Source of the DNA: Streptomyces curacoi
Lineage (GTDB): Bacteria; Actinomycetota; Actinomycetes; Streptomycetales; Streptomycetaceae
DNA: 64,000 nucleotides
Assembly (NCBI RefSeq): GCF_001513975.1
Contig: NZ_KQ947984.1
Span: forward strand, 634,226-698,225
Direction: 5' to 3'
This document shows, piece by piece, positions 50,831 to 58,592 of the stretch (positions are counted from its first letter, which is position 1; every line of letters begins with the position of its first letter). The position numbers and the translations under genes were made by a program. The notes under the pieces are model-generated. The model did no database searches and had not been told where the DNA came from. It saw nothing but the letters and a program-made list of their open reading frames with translations.

Positions 50831-52945
50831 TCAGAAGAGGAGTTCTTGCCCAGGAGCGGTGTCATTGCCTTTCCTCTTCGGGCTGGGGCGATGCGGTACC
50901 CGCGCCTCGGCAGGAAGGTTTTCCCACGTGGGTCGGAGGCCATGTATCTGCACGTCACCGACGCAGGCCTTGAGGTAATCCTGGGTCTCCTCGTCCGTCG
51001 AGTAGAGCACCGTCGCGCGGCTGGCCCTCGTCATGAGCACGTGGTAGGCGTGCCGGACGCACCGGGCGAACTCTTCCTCGCTGTCTTCCTTACTCCCCGT
51101 CGTCTCCCTGAGCTTCATGTCGAACGAGCCGGGGACTTTGACGCGTTTAACCTTGGCTTCCGAGTCCTCATACCACTGCCCCTTGCGATAGACCCAGCGG
51201 TCGCCGCGTCTCACCATGTCGTCACCGAGGATCACCCCGCACCAGTCCCACTCAAGTCCCTGCGCCGTGTAGACACAGCCGATCTGGTTGATGCCGAAGG
51301 GGTGGACAGACCAAATCGTTGAGGGGGGCACCGCTCCGTCCTCGCAGAAGGAGTCGCTTTTGGCGTTCCACGGCCGGTGCCAGCCACCGATCCGCACGTC
51401 TGCCTCCAGGCGTGCGGCTTTGCCCTTTCCCACCGGCTCAGTCCACGGCCAGCAGAAGCCGGCCACCATGCGGGCCGTCGCTCCCGCCTCTGCCTCGGTC
51501 CTGATGATGTGCTCGAGTTCCTCCGGGCTGTCGGCCACCTCCACATGCATCAACCCGTCAGGGGTCCACTCGGTGGTTCCTGCCTCAATGCCCAGGACAG
51601 CACGGACCCAGCGGATGTAGGCGTCACTGCCTCCGCAGCGCCATTCCTCCCTGAGCCGATAGTGGAGCGGAGTGATCCCCCGCGCTCTGGCTGCTCCCTC
51701 GATCAGGCTTACCGTTCCGACCTCCTTCGGCCGCACGGACTGGCTCTCGTCGAGAAAGAACACCGTGAGCCGGGAGGCGTCAAGCAGATCGTCCACCTGA
51801 GGCTGCTTGCCGGACTTCTCTTCCCGGCGGTACATGTCGATGGTTCGCTCTCTCAAGCGATGCGCCTCGTCACAGATGAGGACGTCCAGGCGAGGCTCGG
51901 GAGGGGTCACGAAGTGGCTGAAGTAGGCGAACCTCTTCCTGAACTCCTTGTCCGTGTAGCCCACCTGCTCCTTGAGTGCCCCATTGAAGGCGCGGCTGCC
52001 ACTGGCGTACTTCACCGTGTGGCCGCCCGCCTCAAAATCGGCCCTGAGCTGTAGACCGACCGCGCTCTTTCCAGTGCCTGCACCGCCCGTCACGATGAAC
52101 ACGGCTCGTCCGTCGTCCGGCAGCGCGACGGACTGGTCGGGATGACCGAGGACTGCTGCGGCTCGTTGCCGCACACTGGCCGCCACTCTCTTCTGCTGTC
52201 CGCGCAGGGTGAACACCGTGTCCTCTCCGCGGGATCTGATCATCGCGTCGAGAAGGGGCGTGTTGCGCAAATTCATCAGCCGCAGCAGTTGCTCTGCCTC
52301 GGAAGCCGCGCCCTCCTCCGCGAAATTCCCTCGCAGGTCCGCAAGGAGCAGGTCACGGCTGTCGCGGGTGTACACACGTTCGTAGGCGCCGGTCGGTGCC
52401 AACGTATCCAGCAGCGGCCGGACCGAGTCATCGGTGGCGTTGTGCAGGTATGCGAATCCGCCGCATTCGATCGAGATTCCACGCAGTGGTCCCTGATCCC
52501 CGGTGAACAACTGGTATGTGTCGCGGAGTTGTAGCGCAGGGTGCTTCTTTGGCTTCTTGATTCCCGGCACACTCACCAGCTCCGCCGTGGCCGCTTCCAC
52601 CTGCGTCACCGTTGACCATCGCTTCAGTTCGACGAGTTGGAATGAGGGCAGACGCGTCTCAGGATGTCGGCCCACGAGCACGACATCGATGAGCCGCGGC
52701 TCGCCCCTCTCCGGTTCGTCGACCGTCGCTGCACACTCGACGACCATCTCGACGTTGCCCCGCTCCGCTGCGACCAGGTCCTCCGCCAGCTCGACCAGGC
52801 TCTCGGCCCACGCCTCGCGCTCGGAGTCCGACACATCGCGGCCTCGAAAGTACTGATACCTGGCCGCGAGATGAGGCACCATCCGCCGCCTCGAGTTCAG
52901 GGTGAGCAGATCCTGCGCGGACAATCTCAGCAGGAGCATGGACAC
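50831..52945 (-). CDS. PD-(D/E)XK-like nuclease fused to DUF2075 (Schlafen group 3-type) helicase, copy A
   Basis: A 704-residue protein. The N-terminal 130 residues resemble a PD-(D/E)XK nuclease: an acid in RLIDVVLVGRHP and an ExK in QLVELKRW near residue 104. The P-loop is VTGGAGTGKSAV near residue 287 and Walker B VLICDEAHRLRE near 358; FFLDESQSV, EWRCGGSDAY, VYTAQGLEWDW and LMTRASRATVLYST match superfamily 1 motifs III-VI of DUF2075. GTG at 52945 is preferred because GGGGGAA lies seven bases upstream and matches the paralogue's start. The leader folds over that site. Predicted to unwind and cut nucleic acid; a defence role is inferred. Confidence 0.85.
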   Translation of the reverse strand: MSMLLLRLSAQDLLTLNSRRRMVPHLAARYQYFRGRDVSDSEREAWAESLVELAEDLVAAERGNVEMVVECAATVDEPERGEPRLIDVVLVGRHPETRLPSFQLVELKRWSTVTQVEAATAELVSVPGIKKPKKHPALQLRDTYQLFTGDQGPLRGISIECGGFAYLHNATDDSVRPLLDTLAPTGAYERVYTRDSRDLLLADLRGNFAEEGAASEAEQLLRLMNLRNTPLLDAMIRSRGEDTVFTLRGQQKRVAASVRQRAAAVLGHPDQSVALPDDGRAVFIVTGGAGTGKSAVGLQLRADFEAGGHTVKYASGSRAFNGALKEQVGYTDKEFRKRFAYFSHFVTPPEPRLDVLICDEAHRLRERTIDMYRREEKSGKQPQVDDLLDASRLTVFFLDESQSVRPKEVGTVSLIEGAARARGITPLHYRLREEWRCGGSDAYIRWVRAVLGIEAGTTEWTPDGLMHVEVADSPEELEHIIRTEAEAGATARMVAGFCWPWTEPVGKGKAARLEADVRIGGWHRPWNAKSDSFCEDGAVPPSTIWSVHPFGINQIGCVYTAQGLEWDWCGVILGDDMVRRGDRWVYRKGQWYEDSEAKVKRVKVPGSFDMKLRETTGSKEDSEEEFARCVRHAYHVLMTRASRATVLYSTDEETQDYLKACVGDVQIHGLRPTWENLPAEARVPHRPSPKRKGNDTAPGQELLF

Positions 52946-52952
52946 GAGGTGG

Positions 52953-53017
52953 TTCCCCCAGGGCACGAGTGACTCGCGCGGGTGGGGGCATGTCCCTGGG
53001 GAAGCCCGTCGGGCCGC
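52953..53017 (-). promoter_or_regulatory. Conserved leader hairpin sequestering the ribosome site, copy A
   Basis: On the gene strand CCCCCA (52988-52983) pairs with TGGGGG (52960-52955), which contains the ribosome site; inside, GCGCGAG pairs with CTCGTGC (52979-52973 with 52969-52963) with one G-U. Upstream at 53002-53017 is AAGCCCGTCGGGCCGC, a near palindrome also present before copy B. Confidence 0.6.
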
Positions 53018-53141
53018 AATCCGGTACCGGTGATCTTAGAAACACGGCCCCATACAGAGAAACCGGATGCTTGTTCGTCGGCCCGATCCGTAGGCATCGT
53101 GGCCGGATCACGCTGCCAGTGGCATGGGCTTGGACGAACTC

Positions 53142-53684
53142 ATGACCGTTCATGATGTTGCCGCCGCGCTGCTGGACATCCCCGGCCTGCGAGAGATGTG
53201 CCGTTCCATCGCCATAACCGCAGCCGTGCTGAATCCCTGCGACTACAAGTACTACTCCTTCGACGTGCGCTGGTCGGAGACTGAGGAAGCCTTTCTCGAT
53301 GCGGAGCGGCAGCGGGGACGAGTTCGATGTCGTCTTTTCCCTTGCCGGCGCGTACATACGCGGCTTCGACCACGAGTCGCCGATGAGTCCGAACGCTGAG
53401 GACGTGGTCTGGCCGGGCGTGCTCGACTCGGTGCCTGGGGCCTTCCACGCCCAGATCGCAGAGCTGGCCCGACGGCTCCGGCTGGATGCTCGACCTGCTT
53501 GTCGAGCCCACTCCTGAAGCAGTCGTTCGCAGAGGACTAATACGAGTGCCCCGTCGACCTCGACGCCGTCTGCCACATTTATGGACAGCGGCCACTGGCG
53601 CCCGAGATCGCGGCTCGTCTGAATTCCGCTGCCTCCTTCGAGACGGTCTCAAAGGAGGCGGAGCGAACGGGCTACCCGGTTTGA
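53142..53684 (+). pseudogene. Decayed hypothetical gene between the two helicase-nuclease genes
   Basis: Pieces of one protein lie in several frames: MTVHDVAAALLDIPGLREMC and NPCDYKYYSFDVRWSETEEAF from 53142; then GSGDEFDVVFSLAGAYIRGFDHESPMSP in another frame from about 53303; then LVEPTPEAV near 53495; then YECPVDLDAVCHIYGQRPLAP after an in-frame TAA at about 53538, ending at 53684. I recognise these as parts of a roughly 220-residue Streptomyces hypothetical protein of unknown function; its middle is deleted. The 3' end overlaps that of copy B. Confidence 0.75.
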
Positions 53685-55633
53685 CCCGTTCTGGCCGCCT
53701 TCTGACCCGTTTCAGCTGCCTTCCCTGCCGGACCGTCCACGCTGCGGTCAGCCCCCTGCGGGGTCCCGTTCCAGACGGCCCCCAGCTCGCGTAGCTTCTC
53801 TCGGGTCTCTGGGTCCGTCGAATACACGACTGTGCCGACCATGCCCCGGGTCAGCAGCACCTTGTAGGTGTTGCGGATCAGGCGGTCCACGTCATGGTCA
53901 GGGGTGGACCTCTTGAAGACCGGGTCCTTCGACGCCGTGCGGTCCGTGATCCAGCGGTCGCCGCGCCAGACCAGATCGGGGCCGATGATCACGCCGGACC
54001 AGTCGTACTCGAAGCCCTGGGCGGTGTAGACGCAGCCGACCTGTCCGAAGCCGGCCGGGTCGGTGGCCCACAGGGCGGCCGGGGGCGCGCCGGAGACGGA
54101 GCGGTCACCGCGCAGGTTCCAGGGACGGCCCCAGTCGCCGATGACGACGTCGGGCGGGAGCGGGTCGCCGGGCTTGGGTTCCGGGGACCAGCTCCAGCAA
54201 TAGCCCGCGGACATACGGGCGCCGTAGCCCTGGGTCCGACGGGCTTCGAGGAAGGCTTCCATCTCCTGCGGGCTGTCGGCGACCAGCAACTGCATACGGT
54301 CGTCGGGCTCCCATACGACCGGTCCGCCCGGCTCCAGGCCGAGGAGGCGGACCACCCAGCGCAGGTAGGCGTCACTGCCACCGCAACGGAACTGGCTGTC
54401 CAGGGGGACGACACTGCAGGGGATGCCGCGCTTCGCCGCTGCCGCCTTGATGTCGGCCACGGTGCCCATCTCGCCGGGGCGGACGACCTGGTGCTCGTCG
54501 AGGAAGAAGACGGGCACGTAGGCGACGTCGATGAGTTCGTCGATCTGTGCCCTGCCGGTACGATGCTCGGCGCGCGTGTAGCGGTTGGCCGAGGTCTCCC
54601 GGATACGGTGTGCCTCGTCGCAGATCAGGGCGCCCAGGCTGTTCTTCTCGGCCGTCATGAAGCTGTTGAAGTACTTGAACAGGTCCTGGACTTCCCGCTT
54701 GCGGGCTCCAGCGACCTTCCTCATCGTCTTCGTGAACGACTGCGAGCCGGTGGCGTGCAGCGCCGGAACCCCACGCCGGTAGAGCTCGCCGAGCAGTTGG
54801 AGAGCGATGACGCTCTTGCCGGTGCCTGGGCCGCCCGTGACGATGACGACCTCCTTGCGATCGGCGTGCTTGGCCTTCTCCACCGCGTTGAGCACCATGC
54901 GGTACGCGACCTGCTGCTCGTCGAGGAGGACGAACTGCGTGCGTTCGCGCACCTCCTGAGCGGCCACGGACATGAGCTGCTTCGACGGCACCGTGGCGCC
55001 TGCGCGGAGTTCGTCCGCCGCCCGGGCTCCCGGGTGCTTGTCGCTCAGCCTTGAACGAAGGTGGTCCAGGAAGGCGCCTCGGCGTTCCGCCGTGAAGAGC
55101 AGTCCGTGGCCGTCGCGCTCGATCTCCCGCAGTCCGGTCACTCCGAACTCGGTGGCATTGTGCAGATACGCCACTCCGGCCACCCGGTGCCCGTGTTCGG
55201 CCACCGCCCCATTGAAATTGACGAGATATTCGCAGTAGCGGCGCACCTGCTCGATGGGATTGAGTACCGGCTGGGCATAGGCGTCGACATGACACAGGGT
55301 GGGGTCGTCCTCATGTGGCAGTGCCTGGCTCCACTGCTTCAGCTCCACCACGACATAGGACGGCTCTCCCGTGACCGGGTGCACTCCAGCGAGGACGACA
55401 TCGGCGCGCTTGCTGTTCAGCGGGAGCGCGTACTCCAGCATGACCTCCACGTCGCCCAGTCCGGCGTCGTTGAGTGCGGCGGCCAGGACGGGGATGCTGC
55501 GCTCCCAGGAACGCACTTCCGAGGCGCCGGGCCGATAGCCGTGCATGTGGACGAACTTGTCGGTGAGGTGCAGGAACAGCGAACCGTCGAGTGCCATGAC
55601 GGCGACCGTTTTCGCGGACGCGCGGAACAGCAA
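53672..55633 (-). CDS. PD-(D/E)XK-like nuclease fused to DUF2075 (Schlafen group 3-type) helicase, copy B
   Basis: A 653-residue paralogue of copy A with the same domain order. Nuclease-like motifs are KRADVVLAGVHP and YVVVELKQWS near residue 96; P-loop VTGGPGTGKSVIAL near 268; Walker B ALICDEAHRIRE near 339; then FFLDEHQVVRPGEMG, QFRCGGSDAYLRW, VYTAQGFEYDWSGVIIG and VLLTRGMVGTVVYST. TTG at 55633 is chosen because LLFRASA aligns with copy A's LLLRLSA and GGGGGAAG lies just upstream; the first in-frame ATG is 55597. The C-terminal 30 residues (GKAAETGQKAARTGQTG) are low complexity and overlap the pseudogene. Confidence 0.85.
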   Translation of the reverse strand: MLFRASAKTVAVMALDGSLFLHLTDKFVHMHGYRPGASEVRSWERSIPVLAAALNDAGLGDVEVMLEYALPLNSKRADVVLAGVHPVTGEPSYVVVELKQWSQALPHEDDPTLCHVDAYAQPVLNPIEQVRRYCEYLVNFNGAVAEHGHRVAGVAYLHNATEFGVTGLREIERDGHGLLFTAERRGAFLDHLRSRLSDKHPGARAADELRAGATVPSKQLMSVAAQEVRERTQFVLLDEQQVAYRMVLNAVEKAKHADRKEVVIVTGGPGTGKSVIALQLLGELYRRGVPALHATGSQSFTKTMRKVAGARKREVQDLFKYFNSFMTAEKNSLGALICDEAHRIRETSANRYTRAEHRTGRAQIDELIDVAYVPVFFLDEHQVVRPGEMGTVADIKAAAAKRGIPCSVVPLDSQFRCGGSDAYLRWVVRLLGLEPGGPVVWEPDDRMQLLVADSPQEMEAFLEARRTQGYGARMSAGYCWSWSPEPKPGDPLPPDVVIGDWGRPWNLRGDRSVSGAPPAALWATDPAGFGQVGCVYTAQGFEYDWSGVIIGPDLVWRGDRWITDRTASKDPVFKRSTPDHDVDRLIRNTYKVLLTRGMVGTVVYSTDPETREKLRELGAVWNGTPQGADRSVDGPAGKAAETGQKAARTGQTG

Positions 55634-55725
55634 GGACTTCCCCCAGGCAGCACGAAAAGACTCGTGCGGGTGGGGGCATGTCCTTCGAGACTCCACCGGG
55701 GTGGAGCGGAAGCCCGTCGGGCCGC
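55634..55725 (-). promoter_or_regulatory. Conserved leader hairpin sequestering the ribosome site, copy B
   Basis: On the gene strand GGAC-ATG-CCCCCA pairs with TGGGGG-AA-GTCC (55683-55671 with 55645-55634), and inside it GCACGA pairs with TCGTGC (55667-55662 with 55655-55650). The TGGGGG strand includes the ribosome site. An extra hairpin CTCCACC/GGTGGAG (55691-55706) and the block AAGCCCGTCGGGCCGC (55710-55725) precede it. The remaining bases to 55934 show no gene. Confidence 0.6.
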
Positions 55726-55934
55726 GTTGACGATGTGTTTGAGGGTACCTGGCGGCACTGGCACTGGTACCGGTGGCGGCAGCAGACGCTGTGTCCGGGG
55801 TCTTCCCTGCCAACGCCAAGACGCCCGTCGCCAGCTGTCAGCGGTGCACTTGCGCCGACCCCCTTGCTGGCTCGCCGTGCCGGGCGTCATCCGGAGAACA
55901 TGGCCTATGGCCAATGGCCGTGGAAATGTGAGGC

Positions 55935-56356
55935 GGCAGACGAGTCGGGCTGTACGCCGGGTTCTGTTCCGAGGGGTCCTCGCGGACCCCCCGGCGACGG
56001 CCATCCATCTAGGGCCGGCGTTGCCGTCGGCCTCCTGCGGTCTACCCGCGGACTCGGGCGGGCAGCCCTCGAACGTCCGCGCAGGGTCGCCCGCTCTTGC
56101 GAGAAGGCGGCCCCTCTTGACCTTGCTCCGGGTGGGGTTTACCTAGCTGCCCAGGTCACCCTGGGCACTGGTGGTCTCTTACACCACCGTTTCACCCTTA
56201 CCCAGCGCCTGAGCGCCGGGCGGTCTGCTTTCTGTGGCACTGTCCCGCGGGTCACCCCGGGTGGCCGTTAGCCACCACCCTGCCCTGTGGAGCCCGGACG
56301 TTCCTCGGGAAGCCCCCTGGGGAGCTCCACGCGGCCGTCCGCCCGGCTCGTCTGCC
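55935..56356 (-). ncRNA. rnpB: RNase P RNA (class A, actinobacterial)
   Basis: The RNA subunit of ribonuclease P, which matures tRNA 5' ends. Conserved landmarks on the minus strand are GAGGAACGTCCGGGCTCC near the 5' end, ACAGGGCAGGGTG, GGTAAGGGTGAAACGG and GTGTAAGAGACCACC in the specificity domain, GGGTAGACCGCAGGAGG, and the 3' ACAGAACCCGGCGTACAG that pairs back to the 5' region. The terminal GGCAGACGAG/CTCGTCTGCC-like ends close helix P1. Length of about 420 nucleotides is typical for Streptomyces. Confidence 0.95.
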
Positions 56357-56490
56357 GTGTGGACCATGTTACCGGCCTGCGAGGGGCGGCCGTAGCCGGC
56401 ACTGATCCGGGCCTGCGATCAGCACGCCCGCTGGAGCCGAGCGTTCCGGCGACCTTCACCGGGCGCAGGCCGGTCTCTCGTAGGCCGCGT

Positions 56491-57069
56491 TCAGAGAAAG
56501 TCCGACGTGTCCAGGTCGAAGGCGAAGGGCTCCGGGAGGACCAGAGGCTTACCGAGGGGACGTGTGCAGTGCTCCCGGTAGTCGCCCTTCTCGGGGTCGC
56601 TGAAGAGGGTGACCGATGAGGCCTCGCGATCGACGAGCAGGTAGAGCGGGATGCCGCCGCGGGCGTAGCAGCGGCGCTTGGCCTCGCGGTCGGCCTTGGG
56701 CTTGGTGGAGGTCACCTCAAGGACCATGGCGACGCCGTCGCAGGGCATCCAGGAGTCGGCGCCCCGGTAGAGACGCAGCTTCCTCGGAGCGAACGTGCCG
56801 TCCGGGATCACGTGGTCCTTCGGGCAGTCGCTCCCGCTCTGCAACTTCAGTCCCTTGTTCCCGGAGAACTGCATGTCGGTCCGGGACCGCCTGTAGACCT
56901 GGTTCACGATCAACTCGATGCAGTCCTCGTGATCCCCGTCCGGCGGCGGTGTCACAACGATCTCCCCCTCGATCAGCTCCGCCCGGAAACCCTCCGGGGT
57001 GTCCAGGGCGAGAAAGCCCTCCAGCAGGACTTCTTCCTGCGTGAGCGGCTCATGGGCCATGGCAGTCAT
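56491..57069 (-). CDS. Uma2-family (DUF820) endonuclease-like protein
   Basis: A 192-residue protein of the Uma2 family, with a PD-(D/E)XK nuclease-like fold: an early FRAELIEGEIVVTPPPDGDHE (in parts) strand, VIPDGTFAP with the conserved Asp, and AMVLEVTSTKPKADREAKRRCYARGGIPLYLLVDRE (in parts) with the ExT and the helix-strand motif. These proteins are abundant in Streptomyces and their role is unclear. ATG at 57069 has AAGGAGGGG upstream; ATG at 57060 is possible. Confidence 0.88.
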   Translation of the reverse strand: MTAMAHEPLTQEEVLLEGFLALDTPEGFRAELIEGEIVVTPPPDGDHEDCIELIVNQVYRRSRTDMQFSGNKGLKLQSGSDCPKDHVIPDGTFAPRKLRLYRGADSWMPCDGVAMVLEVTSTKPKADREAKRRCYARGGIPLYLLVDREASSVTLFSDPEKGDYREHCTRPLGKPLVLPEPFAFDLDTSDFL

Positions 57070-57194
57070 GTCACGCCCCTCCTTCGGTCGCTCGCCAGAC
57101 TGGGACATCGGAAGATCACCTGTCCGTGAGATCGGGAACCGTTCCTTCGATCGTGGCACACGATCACGGCACCGTCAGGCGGCGAGCCGCTCGC

Positions 57195-57225
57195 TTGACC
57201 CTGCCGCAGCGTCAACGTCTCTACT
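57195..57225 (+). promoter_or_regulatory. MerR-type promoter with operator dyad
   Basis: TTGACCCTGCCGCAGCGTCA begins a dyad TTGAC-C-CTG-CCG-CAG-C-GTCAA (57195-57215). TTGACC serves as -35; CTACTG at 57220 is a candidate -10 with the long 19-base spacing that MerR proteins correct by bending DNA. Transcription would begin near the ATG at 57232. Confidence 0.55.
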
Positions 57226-57231
57226 GATCCC

Positions 57232-57993
57232 ATGCGGATCGGAGAACTCGCCGCCGCCGTCGGCGTCACCACGCGGACCGTGCGGCACTACCACCATCAG
57301 GGGCTGCTGCCCGAGCCCGAGCGGCGTCCGAACGGCTACCGGGACTACACCCTGCGGCATGCCGTCGTGCTCGCGCGGATTCGGCGGCTGACCGAGTTGG
57401 GGCTGGGGCTCGCGGAGGTGCGGGACGTGCTCGCGGAGGATGCCGGGAAGGATCTTGTCGAGGTGCTGAGCGAGCTCGATGAGGATCTCGCGCGGCAGGA
57501 GGCCGCCATCCGGGAGCGGCGGGCGCGGTTGCGGGCGTTGCTGGAGACGGAGGGCGGGGTGCCGGCCGAAGGGCCTGTGTCGCCCCGGCTGGCCGCCCTG
57601 TTCCAGGACATGGCGCATGCCGCAGCCGACTCGCCCATGGCCGCCAAGGACCGCGAGATGCTCGCGCTGATCGAGACCACGGCCTCCCCCGAGGACCGTG
57701 AGCGGATCATGGAGGTGATGGGCGGCGCGCTGGCCACGCCGGGCGGGGTGGAGCGGGCCCTGGCCGCCTACGCCCTGCTCGACGACCTCGCCGACGCCGG
57801 CCCCGGCGACCCGCGCGTGGAGGAGGCCGCCCGCGCTCTGGCCGACTGTCTGCCCCGCGATCTGCTGCCGGGCGGTTGGGGCGACATCGATCACGACGAC
57901 AGCTTCCTGCGCGCCTTCTACGCCGACTTCGCCCCGGCGCAGGCCGAGGCGATCCGCCGTACGCTGCGGATCCTCATGGAGGAGCGGCGATGA
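57232..57993 (+). CDS. MerR-family transcriptional regulator
   Basis: A 253-residue regulator. The N-terminal winged helix is clear: MRIGELAAAVGVTTRTVRHY, then GLLPEPERRPNGYRDY. A coiled dimerisation helix (VLSELDEDLARQEAAIRERR) follows, then a 150-residue effector domain rich in Ala, Asp and Glu, unlike metal-sensing MerR proteins, so an organic ligand is likely. The dyad in its own promoter predicts autoregulation. It is coupled by ATGA overlap to a membrane protein gene. Confidence 0.93.
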   Translation: MRIGELAAAVGVTTRTVRHYHHQGLLPEPERRPNGYRDYTLRHAVVLARIRRLTELGLGLAEVRDVLAEDAGKDLVEVLSELDEDLARQEAAIRERRARLRALLETEGGVPAEGPVSPRLAALFQDMAHAAADSPMAAKDREMLALIETTASPEDRERIMEVMGGALATPGGVERALAAYALLDDLADAGPGDPRVEEAARALADCLPRDLLPGGWGDIDHDDSFLRAFYADFAPAQAEAIRRTLRILMEERR

Positions 57994-58592
57994 ACGCCGT
58001 GCTCGTCGTGGCCCGGCACGAGCTGCGGCTCCTCGTCAGCCTCGCGCTGTGGGTGGCCCGGCGTCGCCACCAGACCGGCTCGGGCACCGCCTTCGGGTAT
58101 GCGCGGGGGCAGGGCCCGGTGATGTTCGGGCTGGCGTTCGTGTGCGTGGTCGAGTCGATCACCATGTCCGTGCTGCTGCGGGACCATCCGGCCGTGCACC
58201 GGGTGGTGTTCCTCCTCGACGTGTACACCATCGTGCTGGTCGTCGCGCTGCACGCGGCCTCCGTCGTACGACCGCATGTGCTCGACGCCGACTCCCTGCG
58301 CATCCGGCGTGCCGCCCACGTCGATCTGCGGATACCGGTGGAGAAGATCGCGCATGTGCGGCGCGAGTTGCGCACGACCCATGAGCGGGCGGAGGGTGAG
58401 CTCGATGTCGTCATCGGGGCGCAGACTTCGGTGACGCTCGAACTCGCCGACACCGTCCCCTACTTCGGCTTCCTCGGTCGTCGGCGGGACATCCGCCTCG
58501 TCCGCTTTCACGCCGACGACGCCGACGCCCTCGTACGAGCGATCACGACGGCACGAAGCGCACCTTCGCCACGCCCGGATCGGCCTGGGTGA
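57990..58592 (+). CDS. Membrane protein coupled to the MerR regulator
   Basis: A 200-residue protein with two or three hydrophobic segments (ELRLLVSLALWVARR; VMFGLAFVCVVESITMSVLL; VVFLLDVYTIVLVVALHAASVV) and a soluble C-terminal half of PH-like beta strands (RIPVEKIAHVRREL; DVVIGAQTSVTLELADTVPYF). ATG at 57990 overlaps the regulator's stop. The topology recalls bacterial PH-domain membrane proteins. Function unknown; it may sense or export the regulator's ligand. Its end overlaps the convergent ribonuclease gene by 50 bases. Confidence 0.8.
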   Translation: MNAVLVVARHELRLLVSLALWVARRRHQTGSGTAFGYARGQGPVMFGLAFVCVVESITMSVLLRDHPAVHRVVFLLDVYTIVLVVALHAASVVRPHVLDADSLRIRRAAHVDLRIPVEKIAHVRRELRTTHERAEGELDVVIGAQTSVTLELADTVPYFGFLGRRRDIRLVRFHADDADALVRAITTARSAPSPRPDRPG

